A stretch of DNA of 64,000 nucleotides, from contig NZ_BMRX01000020.1 of NCBI RefSeq assembly GCF_014648855.1, forward strand, positions 62,001 through 126,000, read 5' to 3'. A model generated the notes under the pieces. It was given only the letters and a program-made list of their open reading frames with translations. It was not told where the DNA came from and made no database searches. Within the stretch, counting starts at the first letter, position 1; each line of letters starts with the position of its first letter. Positions 1-8,195 of this stretch are shown one piece after another. The translations under genes were made by a program, and so were the position numbers. Source of the stretch: Streptomyces parvulus. GTDB taxonomy: Bacteria; Actinomycetota; Actinomycetes; Streptomycetales; Streptomycetaceae.

Positions 1-681
1 AAGTCCACCCTGCTGCGCGCCATGGCACGGCTGCTGACGCCGACCGCGGGCACCGTCCTCCTGGACGGCCGGGACATCCACGCCACCCCGACCAAGCAGG
101 TCGCCGCCGCCCTCGGCATGCTCCCGCAGACACCCGTCGCACCCGACGCCATCACCGTCTCCGACCTCGTCGGCCGGGGCCGCTACCCGCACCAGGGCTG
201 GTTCCGCCGCTGGACCGCGGCCGACAGCGAGGGCGTCGCCGCCGCGATGCTCGCCACCGACGTGCTCGACCTGGCGGACCGCTCCGTGGACGAACTCTCC
301 GGCGGACAGCGCCAGCGCGTCTGGATCGCCATGGCGCTCGCCCAGGAGACCGACATCCTCCTGCTCGACGAACCCACCACCTACCTCGACATCAGCCACC
401 AGCTGGATGTCCTCGACCTGCTCACCGACCTCAACCGGGACCGCGGCGTCACCCTCGGCGTCGTCCTGCACGACCTGAATCTGGCCTGCCGCTACGCGGA
501 CCATCTGATCGCCATGAAGGACGGCCGCGTCGTGGCCGAGGGCACGCCCTCCGACATCGTCACCGAGTCCCTCGTGCGGGACGTGTTCGGGCTGCGCTCC
601 ACGGTGATCCCGGACCCCGCGTCCGGCACTCCGATGATCGTCCCCCTCGGCCGGCACCACGTCACCTCCCCGAACCCCTGA
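1..681 (+). CDS. Ferric-siderophore ABC transporter ATP-binding protein, 5'-truncated
   Basis: The reading frame is open from base 1 and begins inside the Walker A motif (K-S-T-L-L), so the true start lies upstream of the window. The remainder carries the ABC signature LSGGQRQR, Walker B ILLLDEPT with a following T-Y-L-D-I-S-H Q-loop-distal segment, and the switch region VLHDLNLACRYAD. This pattern is typical of the FecE/FhuC/FepC family, which powers import of iron-siderophore complexes. The next gene is a siderophore-binding lipoprotein 44 bp downstream on the same strand, so the pair looks like the end of a permease-ATPase-binding-protein operon. The family call is firm; the siderophore is not deducible. 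Confidence 0.93.
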   Translation, partial: KSTLLRAMARLLTPTAGTVLLDGRDIHATPTKQVAAALGMLPQTPVAPDAITVSDLVGRGRYPHQGWFRRWTAADSEGVAAAMLATDVLDLADRSVDELSGGQRQRVWIAMALAQETDILLLDEPTTYLDISHQLDVLDLLTDLNRDRGVTLGVVLHDLNLACRYADHLIAMKDGRVVAEGTPSDIVTESLVRDVFGLRSTVIPDPASGTPMIVPLGRHHVTSPNP

Positions 682-725
682 AGCCCGCGCACGTCGCGCA
701 CCTCCCCCCGACGGAAAGAGCCCCC

Positions 726-1739
726 ATGTCCCCGCACCGCCCGCCCGCCCGCACCCGGCGCCTCTGGGCCGCCCTCGCCGCCCTGCTGCTGGCCGCCCTC
801 ACCGCCTGCGGCTCCGGTTCCGCCACCGACGACAACGACGCCTCCGGCTCCGCCGGACAGTCCTCCGGCGCCTTCCCGGCGAAGGTGAAGACCAAGTTCG
901 GCGACGTCACCGTCGAGTCGAAGCCCCAGCGGGTCGTCGCCCTCGGCTGGGGCGACGCCGAGACCGCCCTCGCCCTCGGCGTCCAGCCGGTCGGGCAGAG
1001 CGACTGGCTCGCCTTCGGCGGCGACGGCGTCGGCCCCTGGGCCAAGGGGCGCTACGACGAGAGCCCGCAGAAGATCGGCACCCTGGAACCCGAGTACGAG
1101 AAGATCGCCGCGCTCCGGCCGGACCTGATCCTCGACGTCAAGTCCAGCGGCGACCAGACCCGTTACGACACTCTCAGCAAGATCGCCCCGACCGTCGGCG
1201 TGCCCGAGGGCGGCGACCAGTACAAGATCGCCTGGCAGCGGCAGACCACCATGATCTCGACCGCCCTCGGCGTCCCCGACAAGGGCGAGAAGCTGATCGC
1301 CGACACCCAGCGCAAGTTCACGGCCGCCGCCGAGGCGCACCCCGAGTTCAAGGACCGGACGGTCACCGTCGGCTCCCGCACCTCCGCCGGCTGGGGCGCG
1401 TACGTGACGGGCACCGACCGGGTCAACTTCGTGCGCCAGCTCGGCTTCCGCAACAACCCGAAGGTCGACGCCGAGGCCGGAGCGGGCTTCTCCGTCACCG
1501 TCTCCGAGGAGAACCTCCAGATGCTCGACGCCGACCTCGTCGTCATGTCGCCCATCGGCGTGGACGCGAAGAAGATCTCGGCCGACCCGCTCTTCAAGAC
1601 GCTCCCCGCGGTGGAGAAGGGCCACTCCGTCGTCTTCGACGACCAGAACATCAGCCAGGCCTTCGCCACCAACTCCGTGCTGTCCGTCGGCTACGCCATC
1701 GAGAAGGTGGTGCCGCTGTTCGCCGACGCGGTGAAGTGA
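726..1739 (+). CDS. Iron-siderophore ABC transporter substrate-binding lipoprotein
   Basis: The protein is 337 residues. Its N-terminus has a twin Arg (RTRR), a hydrophobic stretch and the lipobox L-T-A-C with Cys28 as the probable lipidation site, so it should be anchored to the outer face of the membrane. The mature part matches the periplasmic-binding-protein fold of the FecB/FhuD/FepB class: an N-terminal lobe with VVALGWGDAETALALGV, a long backbone helix, and a C-terminal lobe ending in a VLSVGYAIEKVVPLFADA helix. It follows the ATPase gene in the same orientation and a GGAAAGAG-type ribosome site precedes the ATG. It probably delivers a ferric hydroxamate or similar chelate; the ligand cannot be read from the sequence. 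Confidence 0.9.
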   Translation: MSPHRPPARTRRLWAALAALLLAALTACGSGSATDDNDASGSAGQSSGAFPAKVKTKFGDVTVESKPQRVVALGWGDAETALALGVQPVGQSDWLAFGGDGVGPWAKGRYDESPQKIGTLEPEYEKIAALRPDLILDVKSSGDQTRYDTLSKIAPTVGVPEGGDQYKIAWQRQTTMISTALGVPDKGEKLIADTQRKFTAAAEAHPEFKDRTVTVGSRTSAGWGAYVTGTDRVNFVRQLGFRNNPKVDAEAGAGFSVTVSEENLQMLDADLVVMSPIGVDAKKISADPLFKTLPAVEKGHSVVFDDQNISQAFATNSVLSVGYAIEKVVPLFADAVK

Positions 1740-1752
1740 CGCCCCGCCGGGG

Positions 1753-2931
1753 TCAGAAGGCATACCGCAGGCGCAGCCACGGCGCGTGTTCCGCCACCAG
1801 CGCGCGCAGCCGGGCGACGGCTTCGGCCTTGGCCCCGGCCCGGTAGCGGACGTTGAGCGCGCCGTTCTCGGAGCGCTTGGCCTCCTGCAGCTCCGGCCGC
1901 CACAGCACCTCCTCGGCGCGCGGGTGCCAGCCCAGGTTGACCTCGTGCAGCTCCCGGTTGTGCGTCAGCATGATCACCTCGGCGGCGGCCTGCCGCCTGA
2001 CCCGCTCCGGCAGGACGTCGTCGAGGTGCCGCAGCAGCTCCGCCCAGGCCCCCTCCCAGCCCGGCCGCACCACCACGGGGGAGAGGTTGAAGTGCACCTC
2101 GTACCCGGCGTCCAGGAAGTCGGCCGCCGCGGCGATCCGCTCGGCGACCGGCGAGGTGCGCACGTCCAGCAGCCGCGAGTCGTCCGGCGGCATCAGGGAG
2201 AACCGGATCCGGGTGCGCCCGCACGGGTCCAGGGCCAGCAGATCCGGGTTGACGAACTTGGTGGCGAAGGACGCCTTCGCGGTCGGCCACTGCCGGAACG
2301 CGTGCACCAGGTCCGCGGTGTTGTCGCAGATCAGGGCGTCCACCGAGCAGTCGCCGTTCTCGCCGACGTCGTACACCCAGGCCTGGTCGTCGCACTGGTT
2401 CGGCTCGGTCTTCGGTCCCTGCCGGGCGATGTGCCGGCCGATGTGGGCGAGGATCCGGTCGATGTTGGTGAAGACGGTGACCGGGTTGGCGTACCCCTTG
2501 CGGCGCGGCACGTAGCAGTAGGCGCAGGCCATGGCGCAGCCGTTGGAGGCGCCGGGCGCGATCCAGTCCGCGGAGCGGCCGTTGGGGCGGGTGGTGAGCG
2601 TCTTCCGCTCGCCCAGGACGAGTGTCTCGCCCTTGATCCGCACCCACCGCTCGACGTTGCCCTCGTTGCCGTGCAGGCCCGGGATGCGCCAGTGGGAGTC
2701 CACCTCGACCACGCGGGCTCCGGGGAACCGGGCGAGCACCTGCCGGCCGCGCGGCGAGGCGGCGGCCGCGGGCTCGGCGTGGATCTCCCGGACCGGCAGC
2801 AGGCGGCGGGCGGCGGGGGAGTCCCGGAAGCCCGTCGCGGTGGGGCCGGGGACCGGCCCGCCCGGAGTGAGGGCGTCGAGCCCGAACAGGGTGCCGGAGC
2901 CGTCGTCCGGCGCGGGGGACGGATCGTGCAT
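1753..2931 (-). CDS. Spore photoproduct lyase family radical SAM protein
   Basis: The protein is 392 residues from the chosen ATG at 2931; an in-frame start at 3048 would add a low-complexity Arg/Pro/Gly stretch unlike the family. The radical-SAM cluster motif is C-x3-C-x2-C (Cys132, Cys136, Cys139, in SNGCAMACAYCY), the spacing used by SplB-type enzymes. The downstream segments VTVFTNIDRIL and FATKFVNPDLLALDP fit the family's partial TIM barrel. Classic SplB repairs the 5-thyminyl-dihydrothymine photoproduct of Bacillus endospore DNA; Streptomyces spores are exospores, so the natural substrate here is uncertain. It is convergent with the siderophore-binding gene, 13 bp away, and not in an obvious operon. 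Confidence 0.82.
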   Translation of the reverse strand: MHDPSPAPDDGSGTLFGLDALTPGGPVPGPTATGFRDSPAARRLLPVREIHAEPAAAASPRGRQVLARFPGARVVEVDSHWRIPGLHGNEGNVERWVRIKGETLVLGERKTLTTRPNGRSADWIAPGASNGCAMACAYCYVPRRKGYANPVTVFTNIDRILAHIGRHIARQGPKTEPNQCDDQAWVYDVGENGDCSVDALICDNTADLVHAFRQWPTAKASFATKFVNPDLLALDPCGRTRIRFSLMPPDDSRLLDVRTSPVAERIAAAADFLDAGYEVHFNLSPVVVRPGWEGAWAELLRHLDDVLPERVRRQAAAEVIMLTHNRELHEVNLGWHPRAEEVLWRPELQEAKRSENGALNVRYRAGAKAEAVARLRALVAEHAPWLRLRYAF

Positions 2932-3130
2932 GGCGTGCTCCGGTGCGGGGGTGCGGGACGGGCCGGACGGTCCCCGGCACCCCCGGGACCGTCCACGTCC
3001 CTCCACTCTACGAAGCACCCGCGGGCCCGTGCCGGGCAAGGGGAGCACCGCGCCGTGTCACACCCTCCGTCGGGGGCATACGCGTGACACGGCACCGGTC
3101 GGGTGCCGCCTACCCGAAGGGATGTACACC

Positions 3131-3307
3131 GTGCTCGCCATCATCGCCGCGGTTCTGTTCCTCATCGCCTGGCTGATCAACGCGGCGGAGGTGTCGACCA
3201 ACGACGTCTTCACCTCCACCAACGTGATGCTCATAGGCCTCGCCCTGGTCGCCCTGCACGTCGCCGGGATCGGCAGCGGCTGGGCGGCACGGGGGCGTCG
3301 CCGCTGA
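3131..3307 (+). CDS. Small two-helix membrane protein
   Basis: This encodes about 58 residues with two hydrophobic helices (LAIIAAVLFLIAWLINA and NVMLIGLALVALHVAGI) joined by a polar loop, and an Arg-rich tail. The GTG at 3131 is preceded by GAAGGG at a good distance, whereas the in-frame ATG at 3122 would sit directly on that ribosome site, so GTG is preferred. No enzymatic motif is visible and the function is unknown. It stands alone between two minus-strand genes. Confidence 0.6.
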   Translation: MLAIIAAVLFLIAWLINAAEVSTNDVFTSTNVMLIGLALVALHVAGIGSGWAARGRRR

Positions 3308-3328
3308 GGCCGTGCGCGCGTCCCCGCG

Positions 3329-4120
3329 TCAGGGGATGCGCGCCACGGCGGCGTAGATGCCGCTGTCCTCCGGGGCCGGCGGCTCCTGGCCCTCTCCGTA
3401 CCACTCGGTGGCCGTGACCAGGCCGGGACTGATCAGTTCCAGCCCGTCGAAGAAGCGGGTCACCTCCGCCCGGGTGCGGAAGCCGAGGCGGATGCCGCCC
3501 TTCGCGTACTGGGCGATCACCTGCTCCGACAGCTCGGGGAACAGGTCGATCGAGGCGTGCGAGAGGACCAGGTAGCTGCCGGAGGGCAGGGTCTCGACCA
3601 GGCCGCGGACGATCCCGTGGGCGTCCTGGTCGTCCGTGATGAAGTGCATCAGGGCGATCAGCGACAGGGCGATGGGCCGGTCGAAGTCGAGGATCTCGCG
3701 GGCGTGCCGCACGATCTCCGCCGGCTCGCGGACGTCGGCCTGGATGTAGTCCGTGGCCCCTTCCGCGCTGCTGACCAGCAGCGCCTCCGCGTGCCGCAGG
3801 ACGATCGGGTCGTTGTCGGCGTAGACGACCCTCGCCTTCGGGACCGTCCGCTGCACGATCTGGTGCAGGTTGGGCTCGGTCGGGATGCCCGTGCCGATGT
3901 CCAGGAACTGGTCCACGCCCCGCGCGGCGAGGTGGGCCACCGCGCGGTTCATGAACGCGCGGTTCTGGCGTGCCGCGTCCCGCGCCTCGGGGGGCAGGGT
4001 CTCGCCCACCGCCTCGTCGACGGGGTAGTTGTCCTTGCCGCCCAGCAGCCAGTCGTAGACCCGCGCGGGGTGGGCCCGGCCGGTGTCGATGTGGGGAGGC
4101 TGGGAATGGTCCGTCGTCAT
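3329..4120 (-). CDS. SAM-dependent methyltransferase, DUF574 (PF04672) type
   Basis: The protein is 263 residues and begins with the family hallmark ARVYDWLLGGKDNYPVDE, followed by the SAM-binding loop FLDIGTGIPTEPNLHQI, an acidic ribose-binding strand (VVYADNDPIVLRHAEALL) and a motif-II-like IALSLIALMHFI. This combination is characteristic of the actinomycete-specific DUF574/S-adenosylmethionine methyltransferase family, which is present in many copies in Streptomyces, often near regulatory genes. The physiological substrates are unknown. It is a single gene, with about 140 bp of upstream sequence before the end of the YihY gene. Confidence 0.85.
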   Translation of the reverse strand: MTTDHSQPPHIDTGRAHPARVYDWLLGGKDNYPVDEAVGETLPPEARDAARQNRAFMNRAVAHLAARGVDQFLDIGTGIPTEPNLHQIVQRTVPKARVVYADNDPIVLRHAEALLVSSAEGATDYIQADVREPAEIVRHAREILDFDRPIALSLIALMHFITDDQDAHGIVRGLVETLPSGSYLVLSHASIDLFPELSEQVIAQYAKGGIRLGFRTRAEVTRFFDGLELISPGLVTATEWYGEGQEPPAPEDSGIYAAVARIP

Positions 4121-4260
4121 GGCAGGCTCCGAGGCTCGGGAGGTGACGCTCCGCCGTAAATTTCGATCATCGTACTGCCCTCGGCGCGGTGCCATGTCCG
4201 GGGTGCACGGCGGAAGTTGCGGATCTTGTCGCGCCGCGTGCCGTGCCGTCCCTCGGGCGG

Positions 4261-5064
4261 TCAGTCCGGCTCCCGGTCGATGTTCCGGGTCCACCAGTGG
4301 TGTTCGCAGAACCAGTGCCCGACCATCGCGCCCCCGAAGACGACGAACCCCACCCCGATCAGCCAGGACTCCACCACCAGCACGATGCCGACCGTGCCGT
4401 AGCTGATCGCGTTGTCGAGGATCAGCGGGGTGAAGACCAGGTACGAGAAGCCGCGCAGCCCGACCATGCCCACCACGGTCGCGACCGCCCCCGGAACGAG
4501 GTCCCGCCAGCGGACCTGGCTGCCCAGCAGGAAGTGCTGACCCCACCAGAAGAACAGCAGGCCGGTGGCGGTGGACAACGCGATCCGCGCCGAGCCGTGC
4601 AGGGCGGTCCTGGTCTGCACCTCCTGGTAGAGGTACGCGGTCAGCGCGATCACCCAGGTGGCCTGGCGCCAGACCCGGTGCCAGGGGCCCGAGGGCAGCT
4701 CCCAGATGCGTTCGTAGCCGTTCTGGACGCTGGCGGCGAAGGACACGCCGAAGACCGCGAGCAGGATGCCACCCCAGACGCTCGTGGTGCCCACGACCTT
4801 GGTCGGCGGGCTGATGATGTCCGTCAGCACCTTGGCGGAGCGCCCCGAAAGGCCCATGCCGTCGGCCAGCCAGGACGCGAAGCCGCCGCGGCCCAGCGGG
4901 TCCGCGGCGGCCACGACGATCAGCAGCGGTGCCAGCGTCACCAGGGCGAGGGTGGCGAAGCCCATCGCCCTGTGCATCAGTTCCAGGTCCCGGCCGCGCC
5001 GGACGAGGGACGACGCGGCCAGCCGGTCCCACACGCGGTGGAACGGCCGCCACAACCGGTTCAC
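4261..5064 (-). CDS. YihY/virulence factor BrkB family inner-membrane protein
   Basis: The protein is 267 residues with about six hydrophobic segments, including ATLALVTLAPLLIVVAAA, VGTTSVWGGILLAVFGV, ATWVIALTAYLYQEV, ATGLLFFWWGQHFLL, ATVVGMVGLRGFSYL and GTVGIVLVVESWLIGVGFVVFG. The spacing and the YERIWEL-like loop match the YihY/BrkB family, earlier misnamed ribonuclease BN. The cellular role of this family is unsettled. The tail ends in a short polar cytoplasmic segment. No partner gene is adjacent. Confidence 0.8.
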   Translation of the reverse strand: MNRLWRPFHRVWDRLAASSLVRRGRDLELMHRAMGFATLALVTLAPLLIVVAAADPLGRGGFASWLADGMGLSGRSAKVLTDIISPPTKVVGTTSVWGGILLAVFGVSFAASVQNGYERIWELPSGPWHRVWRQATWVIALTAYLYQEVQTRTALHGSARIALSTATGLLFFWWGQHFLLGSQVRWRDLVPGAVATVVGMVGLRGFSYLVFTPLILDNAISYGTVGIVLVVESWLIGVGFVVFGGAMVGHWFCEHHWWTRNIDREPD

Positions 5065-5179
5065 GGGTGCTCCTCGGGCGTCCTTTCGATGGCTCGCCGA
5101 CGGGGAACTGAGTGACCCCCGGGGCGCCCGGGCAAACGTGGTGCCACCCGGACGGCCCCAGGCCTCCGGGAGGCCGGTA

Positions 5180-5578
5180 TCAGGGGTCGGTGCCCTGCTG
5201 CTCGCGCAGCCGTTCGTTGTGCCAGGCGATGGCGGCGCGTATCTGGGGCTCCTGGAGACCGGTCCGGCAGCCGAGCTGGTCCATGGAGAGCGCCGGTGGG
5301 CCCTCGGCCAGGACGCGGGTCAGCTTGCCGGCCCACAGCTCCTCCTCCACGAAGGGCCGGTGCGTGTACCCCTCCTTGATCACGTCGAAGTGGCCGTCCG
5401 AGCACGCGGTGATGAGCCGGAGCCCGTCGAACCGCTCCTGGGCGGCCTGCACCGCGGAGGAGTCCGGAACGTAGCCGGTCACGGACTCGTCCTGGGGGAA
5501 GACCCTGGCGCACAGGTCGCACAGCTCCATCGGGACCGGCCGCGGGGCCCGGTCCTTCCTGCCCTTGCGCTTCCACAT
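5180..5578 (-). CDS. Unknown protein with CxxC motif and C-terminal helix-turn-helix-like segment
   Basis: The protein is 132 residues. A basic N-terminus (MWKRKGRKDRAPR) is followed by C-D-L-C, possibly half of a metal site, a central region AQERFDGLRLITACSDGHFDVIKEGY and a C-terminal segment SMDQLGCRTGLQEPQIRAAIAWHNERL that could be a small helix-turn-helix. I do not recognise a named family. It lies downstream of the conservon-1 P450 genes on the same strand, but a 160-bp gap with a hairpin separates them, so membership in that operon is doubtful. The ATG at 5578 is chosen because upstream codons run into the hairpin region. Confidence 0.55.
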   Translation of the reverse strand: MWKRKGRKDRAPRPVPMELCDLCARVFPQDESVTGYVPDSSAVQAAQERFDGLRLITACSDGHFDVIKEGYTHRPFVEEELWAGKLTRVLAEGPPALSMDQLGCRTGLQEPQIRAAIAWHNERLREQQGTDP

Positions 5579-5700
5579 GGCGACTCCCGGGGGTGAGGGT
5601 GCCACACAGCAGTGTCGACGCCGGTTGCCGCTAGAGGATCGGCGTCCGGAATGTCGGAGTTGCCCGCGAGACGGGAAGCAAACGCCCCGCGGGCGGCCGA

Positions 5701-5726
5701 CCGGTCCGGCGCGCGCCGGGGACCGG
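5701..5726 (-). terminator. Hairpin after conservon-1 P450 operon
   Basis: The 7-base arms CCGGTCC (5701-5707) and GGACCGG (5720-5726) flank a GC-rich inner loop that can itself pair (GGCGCGCGCC). It lies just past the stop of the CYP154-like gene, so it may terminate conservon 1. There is no U-tract, as is usual in Streptomyces. Confidence 0.45.
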
Positions 5727-5742
5727 CCCGCGCCCCGCCCCG

Positions 5743-6966
5743 TCAGGCCAGCTTGACCGGCAGTTCGAACAGGTCGTTCTGCGTGACCACCGGCTTGTTG
5801 CGCAGCTCCGCGGCGGGCACCGCGAGGTCCAGCTCCGGGAACCGGGCGTACAGCGCGGGAAGCGCCACGCCGGCCTCCAGGCGGGAGAGCGCGGCGCCGG
5901 GGCACACGTGCGGGCCGTGGCCGAAGGAGATGTGCCGGTTCTCCGAGGCGCGGGTGATGTCGAACGCCCCCGCCGTCGCACCGTGCGCCCGCTCGTCCCG
6001 GCCCAGCGCGCCGTACGACACGATCAGCGCGTCCCCGGCGGGGATCACCCGGTCGCCGACCGGGACGTCCTCGGTGGCGAAGCGGATCAGGACGTGCGAG
6101 GTCGGGGTGGACCAGCGCAGCGTCTCCTCGATCACCGCCGACCACTCGGCCTTCCCCGCGAGCACCAGGTCCCGCTGCTCGGGGTGCGTGGACAGGTTGA
6201 CCACGGCGTTCACGATCAGCGAGATCGTGGTCTCGTGACCGGCGGCGACCATCAGCTGGAGCGTGGAGACGATCTCCTCGTCGGTGAGGTGGTCGCCGTT
6301 CTCGGACGCCTCGATCAGCGCGCTGGTGAGGTCGTCGCCGGGCGCGGCCCGCTTCGCCGCGACCGTCTCCGCCATGATCGACGCCAGCTCGGTGAGGGTC
6401 GCGAGGACCTCCTCGGGGGGCGTCTGCGTGGAGAAGAACTTCTCGAACAGCACCTTCAGCCGCGGCAGCCGCGCCTCCTCGATGCCCATCAGGTCGGCGA
6501 CGACGTACATGGGGAGCGGGTAGGCGAAGACCGCCTTGAGGTCGACCACGCCCCCGTCCGCCGGGAAGTCGTCGAGCAGCCGCCCGGTCAGCTCCGTGAT
6601 CCGCTCCCGCATGTGCTCCACCCGGCGCACCGTGAGCGCCTGCGCCACGAGCGTCCGCAGTCGCCGGTGCTCGGCGCCGTCCACCGTGAGCATCGAGCGG
6701 CCGGGATTGGCCAGCCCGATCAGCGGCCAGTCCGCCGGGATCTCGCCGCGCCGCCAGGCGCCCCACACGTTGATGTCCTTGACCAGCCGGGGGTCCGTGA
6801 GCAGGGCCTTGGCCTCGGCGTGGTGCGTGACCGCCCAGACGGGGACGCCGCCGGGCAGCTCCACGGCGGCCAGCGGCCCGGCCGCGCGCAGCCGCGCGCC
6901 CTCGCCGTCCAGGTCGGTGACGAACGGGTCCAGCGGTATGCGGGCTTCTTCGGTGCCGGTCGTCAT
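5743..6966 (-). CDS. Cytochrome P450, CYP154-like, conservon 1 (canonical)
   Basis: The protein is 407 residues, a soluble bacterial class I P450. All signatures are intact: the I-helix oxygen-activation motif A-G-H-E-T-T (residues 242-247), the K-helix E281-T-L-R284 (ExxR), and the haem loop FGHGPHVCPG with thiolate ligand Cys355. In Streptomyces, CYP154 genes typically follow a CYP157 gene in cvn operons, which is the arrangement here. Its ATG overlaps the stop of the preceding P450 by 4 bp (ATGA), so the two are translationally coupled. Redox partners are not encoded nearby. The substrate is unknown; some CYP154 enzymes act on macrolides, steroids or flavonoids. Confidence 0.92.
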   Translation of the reverse strand: MTTGTEEARIPLDPFVTDLDGEGARLRAAGPLAAVELPGGVPVWAVTHHAEAKALLTDPRLVKDINVWGAWRRGEIPADWPLIGLANPGRSMLTVDGAEHRRLRTLVAQALTVRRVEHMRERITELTGRLLDDFPADGGVVDLKAVFAYPLPMYVVADLMGIEEARLPRLKVLFEKFFSTQTPPEEVLATLTELASIMAETVAAKRAAPGDDLTSALIEASENGDHLTDEEIVSTLQLMVAAGHETTISLIVNAVVNLSTHPEQRDLVLAGKAEWSAVIEETLRWSTPTSHVLIRFATEDVPVGDRVIPAGDALIVSYGALGRDERAHGATAGAFDITRASENRHISFGHGPHVCPGAALSRLEAGVALPALYARFPELDLAVPAAELRNKPVVTQNDLFELPVKLA

Positions 6967-8195
6967 GCTGACGTGCCTCCCAGGGCAGTGGTCGGGGTGA
7001 ACCGCACGGGCAACTCGGTCAGCCCCCGCAGCCAGGGCGAGGGGCGACGGGTGAGGGACGCGGCGGGCACCGCCAGATCGATGTCGGGCAGCCGGTCGAG
7101 GACCACCTCGATGCCGGTGCGCGCGATGACCTCGGCGACCTCCTGCGCGGGGAACGGGCAGCGGTGCTCACCGTGGCCGAACGAGAAGTGCGCGTTGTTG
7201 CCGCCGGTGAGGGCGGAGCCGTCGGTGCGCACCTGAGGGTCGGAGTTGGCGCCCTGGAGGCCGAGCAGGACCAGGTCGCCGGCGCGGATCCGGCGGTCCC
7301 CGAGCCGGGTGTCCCGGGAGGCCCAGCGGCCGGCCACGTTCTGCGTGGGGGTGTCCTCCCACAGCACCTCGTTCATGGCCTCGGCGACGCTGTTGCGGCC
7401 GCCGAAGAGCGAGGCGGCGAAGCGCTCGTCGGTCAGCATCAGGCGCAGCGAGTTGCCGATCCAGTCCGCCGTCGGCTGGTGCCCGGCGGCCATCATCACC
7501 ATCAGGTCCTGGGCGATCTCCTCCTCGGTGAAGCCGCTCTCGTCGGCCAGCATCCGGGAGGCGACGTCCTCGGCGGGCGCCGCCTTCCGGTCGGCGAGGA
7601 GCCGCGCCATCGACGTCCCGAGGTGCGTCTGGCCGGCGATGGCCCGCTCCCTGCCGTCGATCATGTCGTTGAGCGCGGTGACCAGGGCCGGTCCCTGCTC
7701 GTCGGAGAAGCCGTACAGCCGGGCCAGGACCCGCACCGGCAGCAGCATGGCGTAGTCGGCGACCAGGTCCGCCTCGCCCTTGGCGCACAGCCGGTCCACG
7801 AGTTCGTCGGCGAACCGCTCGGCGTGGCCGCGCAGGACGTGCGGGTCCACGGCCTCCAGCGCGTCGCTGATCATGGCGGCGCGCTCACGGTGCCGCTCGC
7901 CGACCGTGTACAGGATCGACGGCTGCCTGCGGCCGATCATCGGCAGCAGCGGCCAGTCCGCCGGGATGTTCTCCCACTGGTTCCACAGCTCCGAGTCCCG
8001 GCTGAACAGCACCGGATCGCCGGTCACCTGGTGCAGCTCGCGGTAGCCCACGACCAGCCAGGCAGGTATGTCCCCGTCCAGCAGCACCGGTGTGACGGCG
8101 CCGTGGTCGCGCCGCATCTGCCGGTACAGCAGCGCGGGCTCGGTCTGGAAGCGGGGGCCGCTGAGCGGTACGGCGTCGGTGGCGTCGGTGCTCAC
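6963..8195 (-). CDS. Cytochrome P450-like protein, CYP157-like, lacks ExxR, conservon 1
   Basis: The protein is 410 residues from the GTG at 8195, which overlaps the cvnD stop (GTGA). The haem loop is conserved (FGHGEHRCPF, Cys346), but the K-helix reads E276-V-L-W279, so the otherwise near-invariant Arg of ExxR is Trp. The I-helix reads A-G-H-Q-P-T, in which the usual acid-alcohol pair is disrupted. Absence of ExxR is the published hallmark of the Streptomyces CYP157 family, which pairs with CYP154 in conservons. It may bind haem without being a normal monooxygenase and could act as a sensor or partner within the Cvn complex; that role is inference. Confidence 0.9.
   Translation of the reverse strand: MSTDATDAVPLSGPRFQTEPALLYRQMRRDHGAVTPVLLDGDIPAWLVVGYRELHQVTGDPVLFSRDSELWNQWENIPADWPLLPMIGRRQPSILYTVGERHRERAAMISDALEAVDPHVLRGHAERFADELVDRLCAKGEADLVADYAMLLPVRVLARLYGFSDEQGPALVTALNDMIDGRERAIAGQTHLGTSMARLLADRKAAPAEDVASRMLADESGFTEEEIAQDLMVMMAAGHQPTADWIGNSLRLMLTDERFAASLFGGRNSVAEAMNEVLWEDTPTQNVAGRWASRDTRLGDRRIRAGDLVLLGLQGANSDPQVRTDGSALTGGNNAHFSFGHGEHRCPFPAQEVAEVIARTGIEVVLDRLPDIDLAVPAASLTRRPSPWLRGLTELPVRFTPTTALGGTSA

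Noticed and set aside
492..1763. Long open frame on the minus strand opposite the siderophore-binding gene
   Set aside because: High GC gives long shadow frames; its translation is Gly/Val/Arg/Asp-biased, has no domain, and lies fully under a well-supported lipoprotein gene.
6963..8195. P450 pseudogene because ExxR is missing
   Set aside because: The frame is intact, the haem Cys is kept, it is tightly coupled in the operon, and loss of ExxR is a known property of CYP157.
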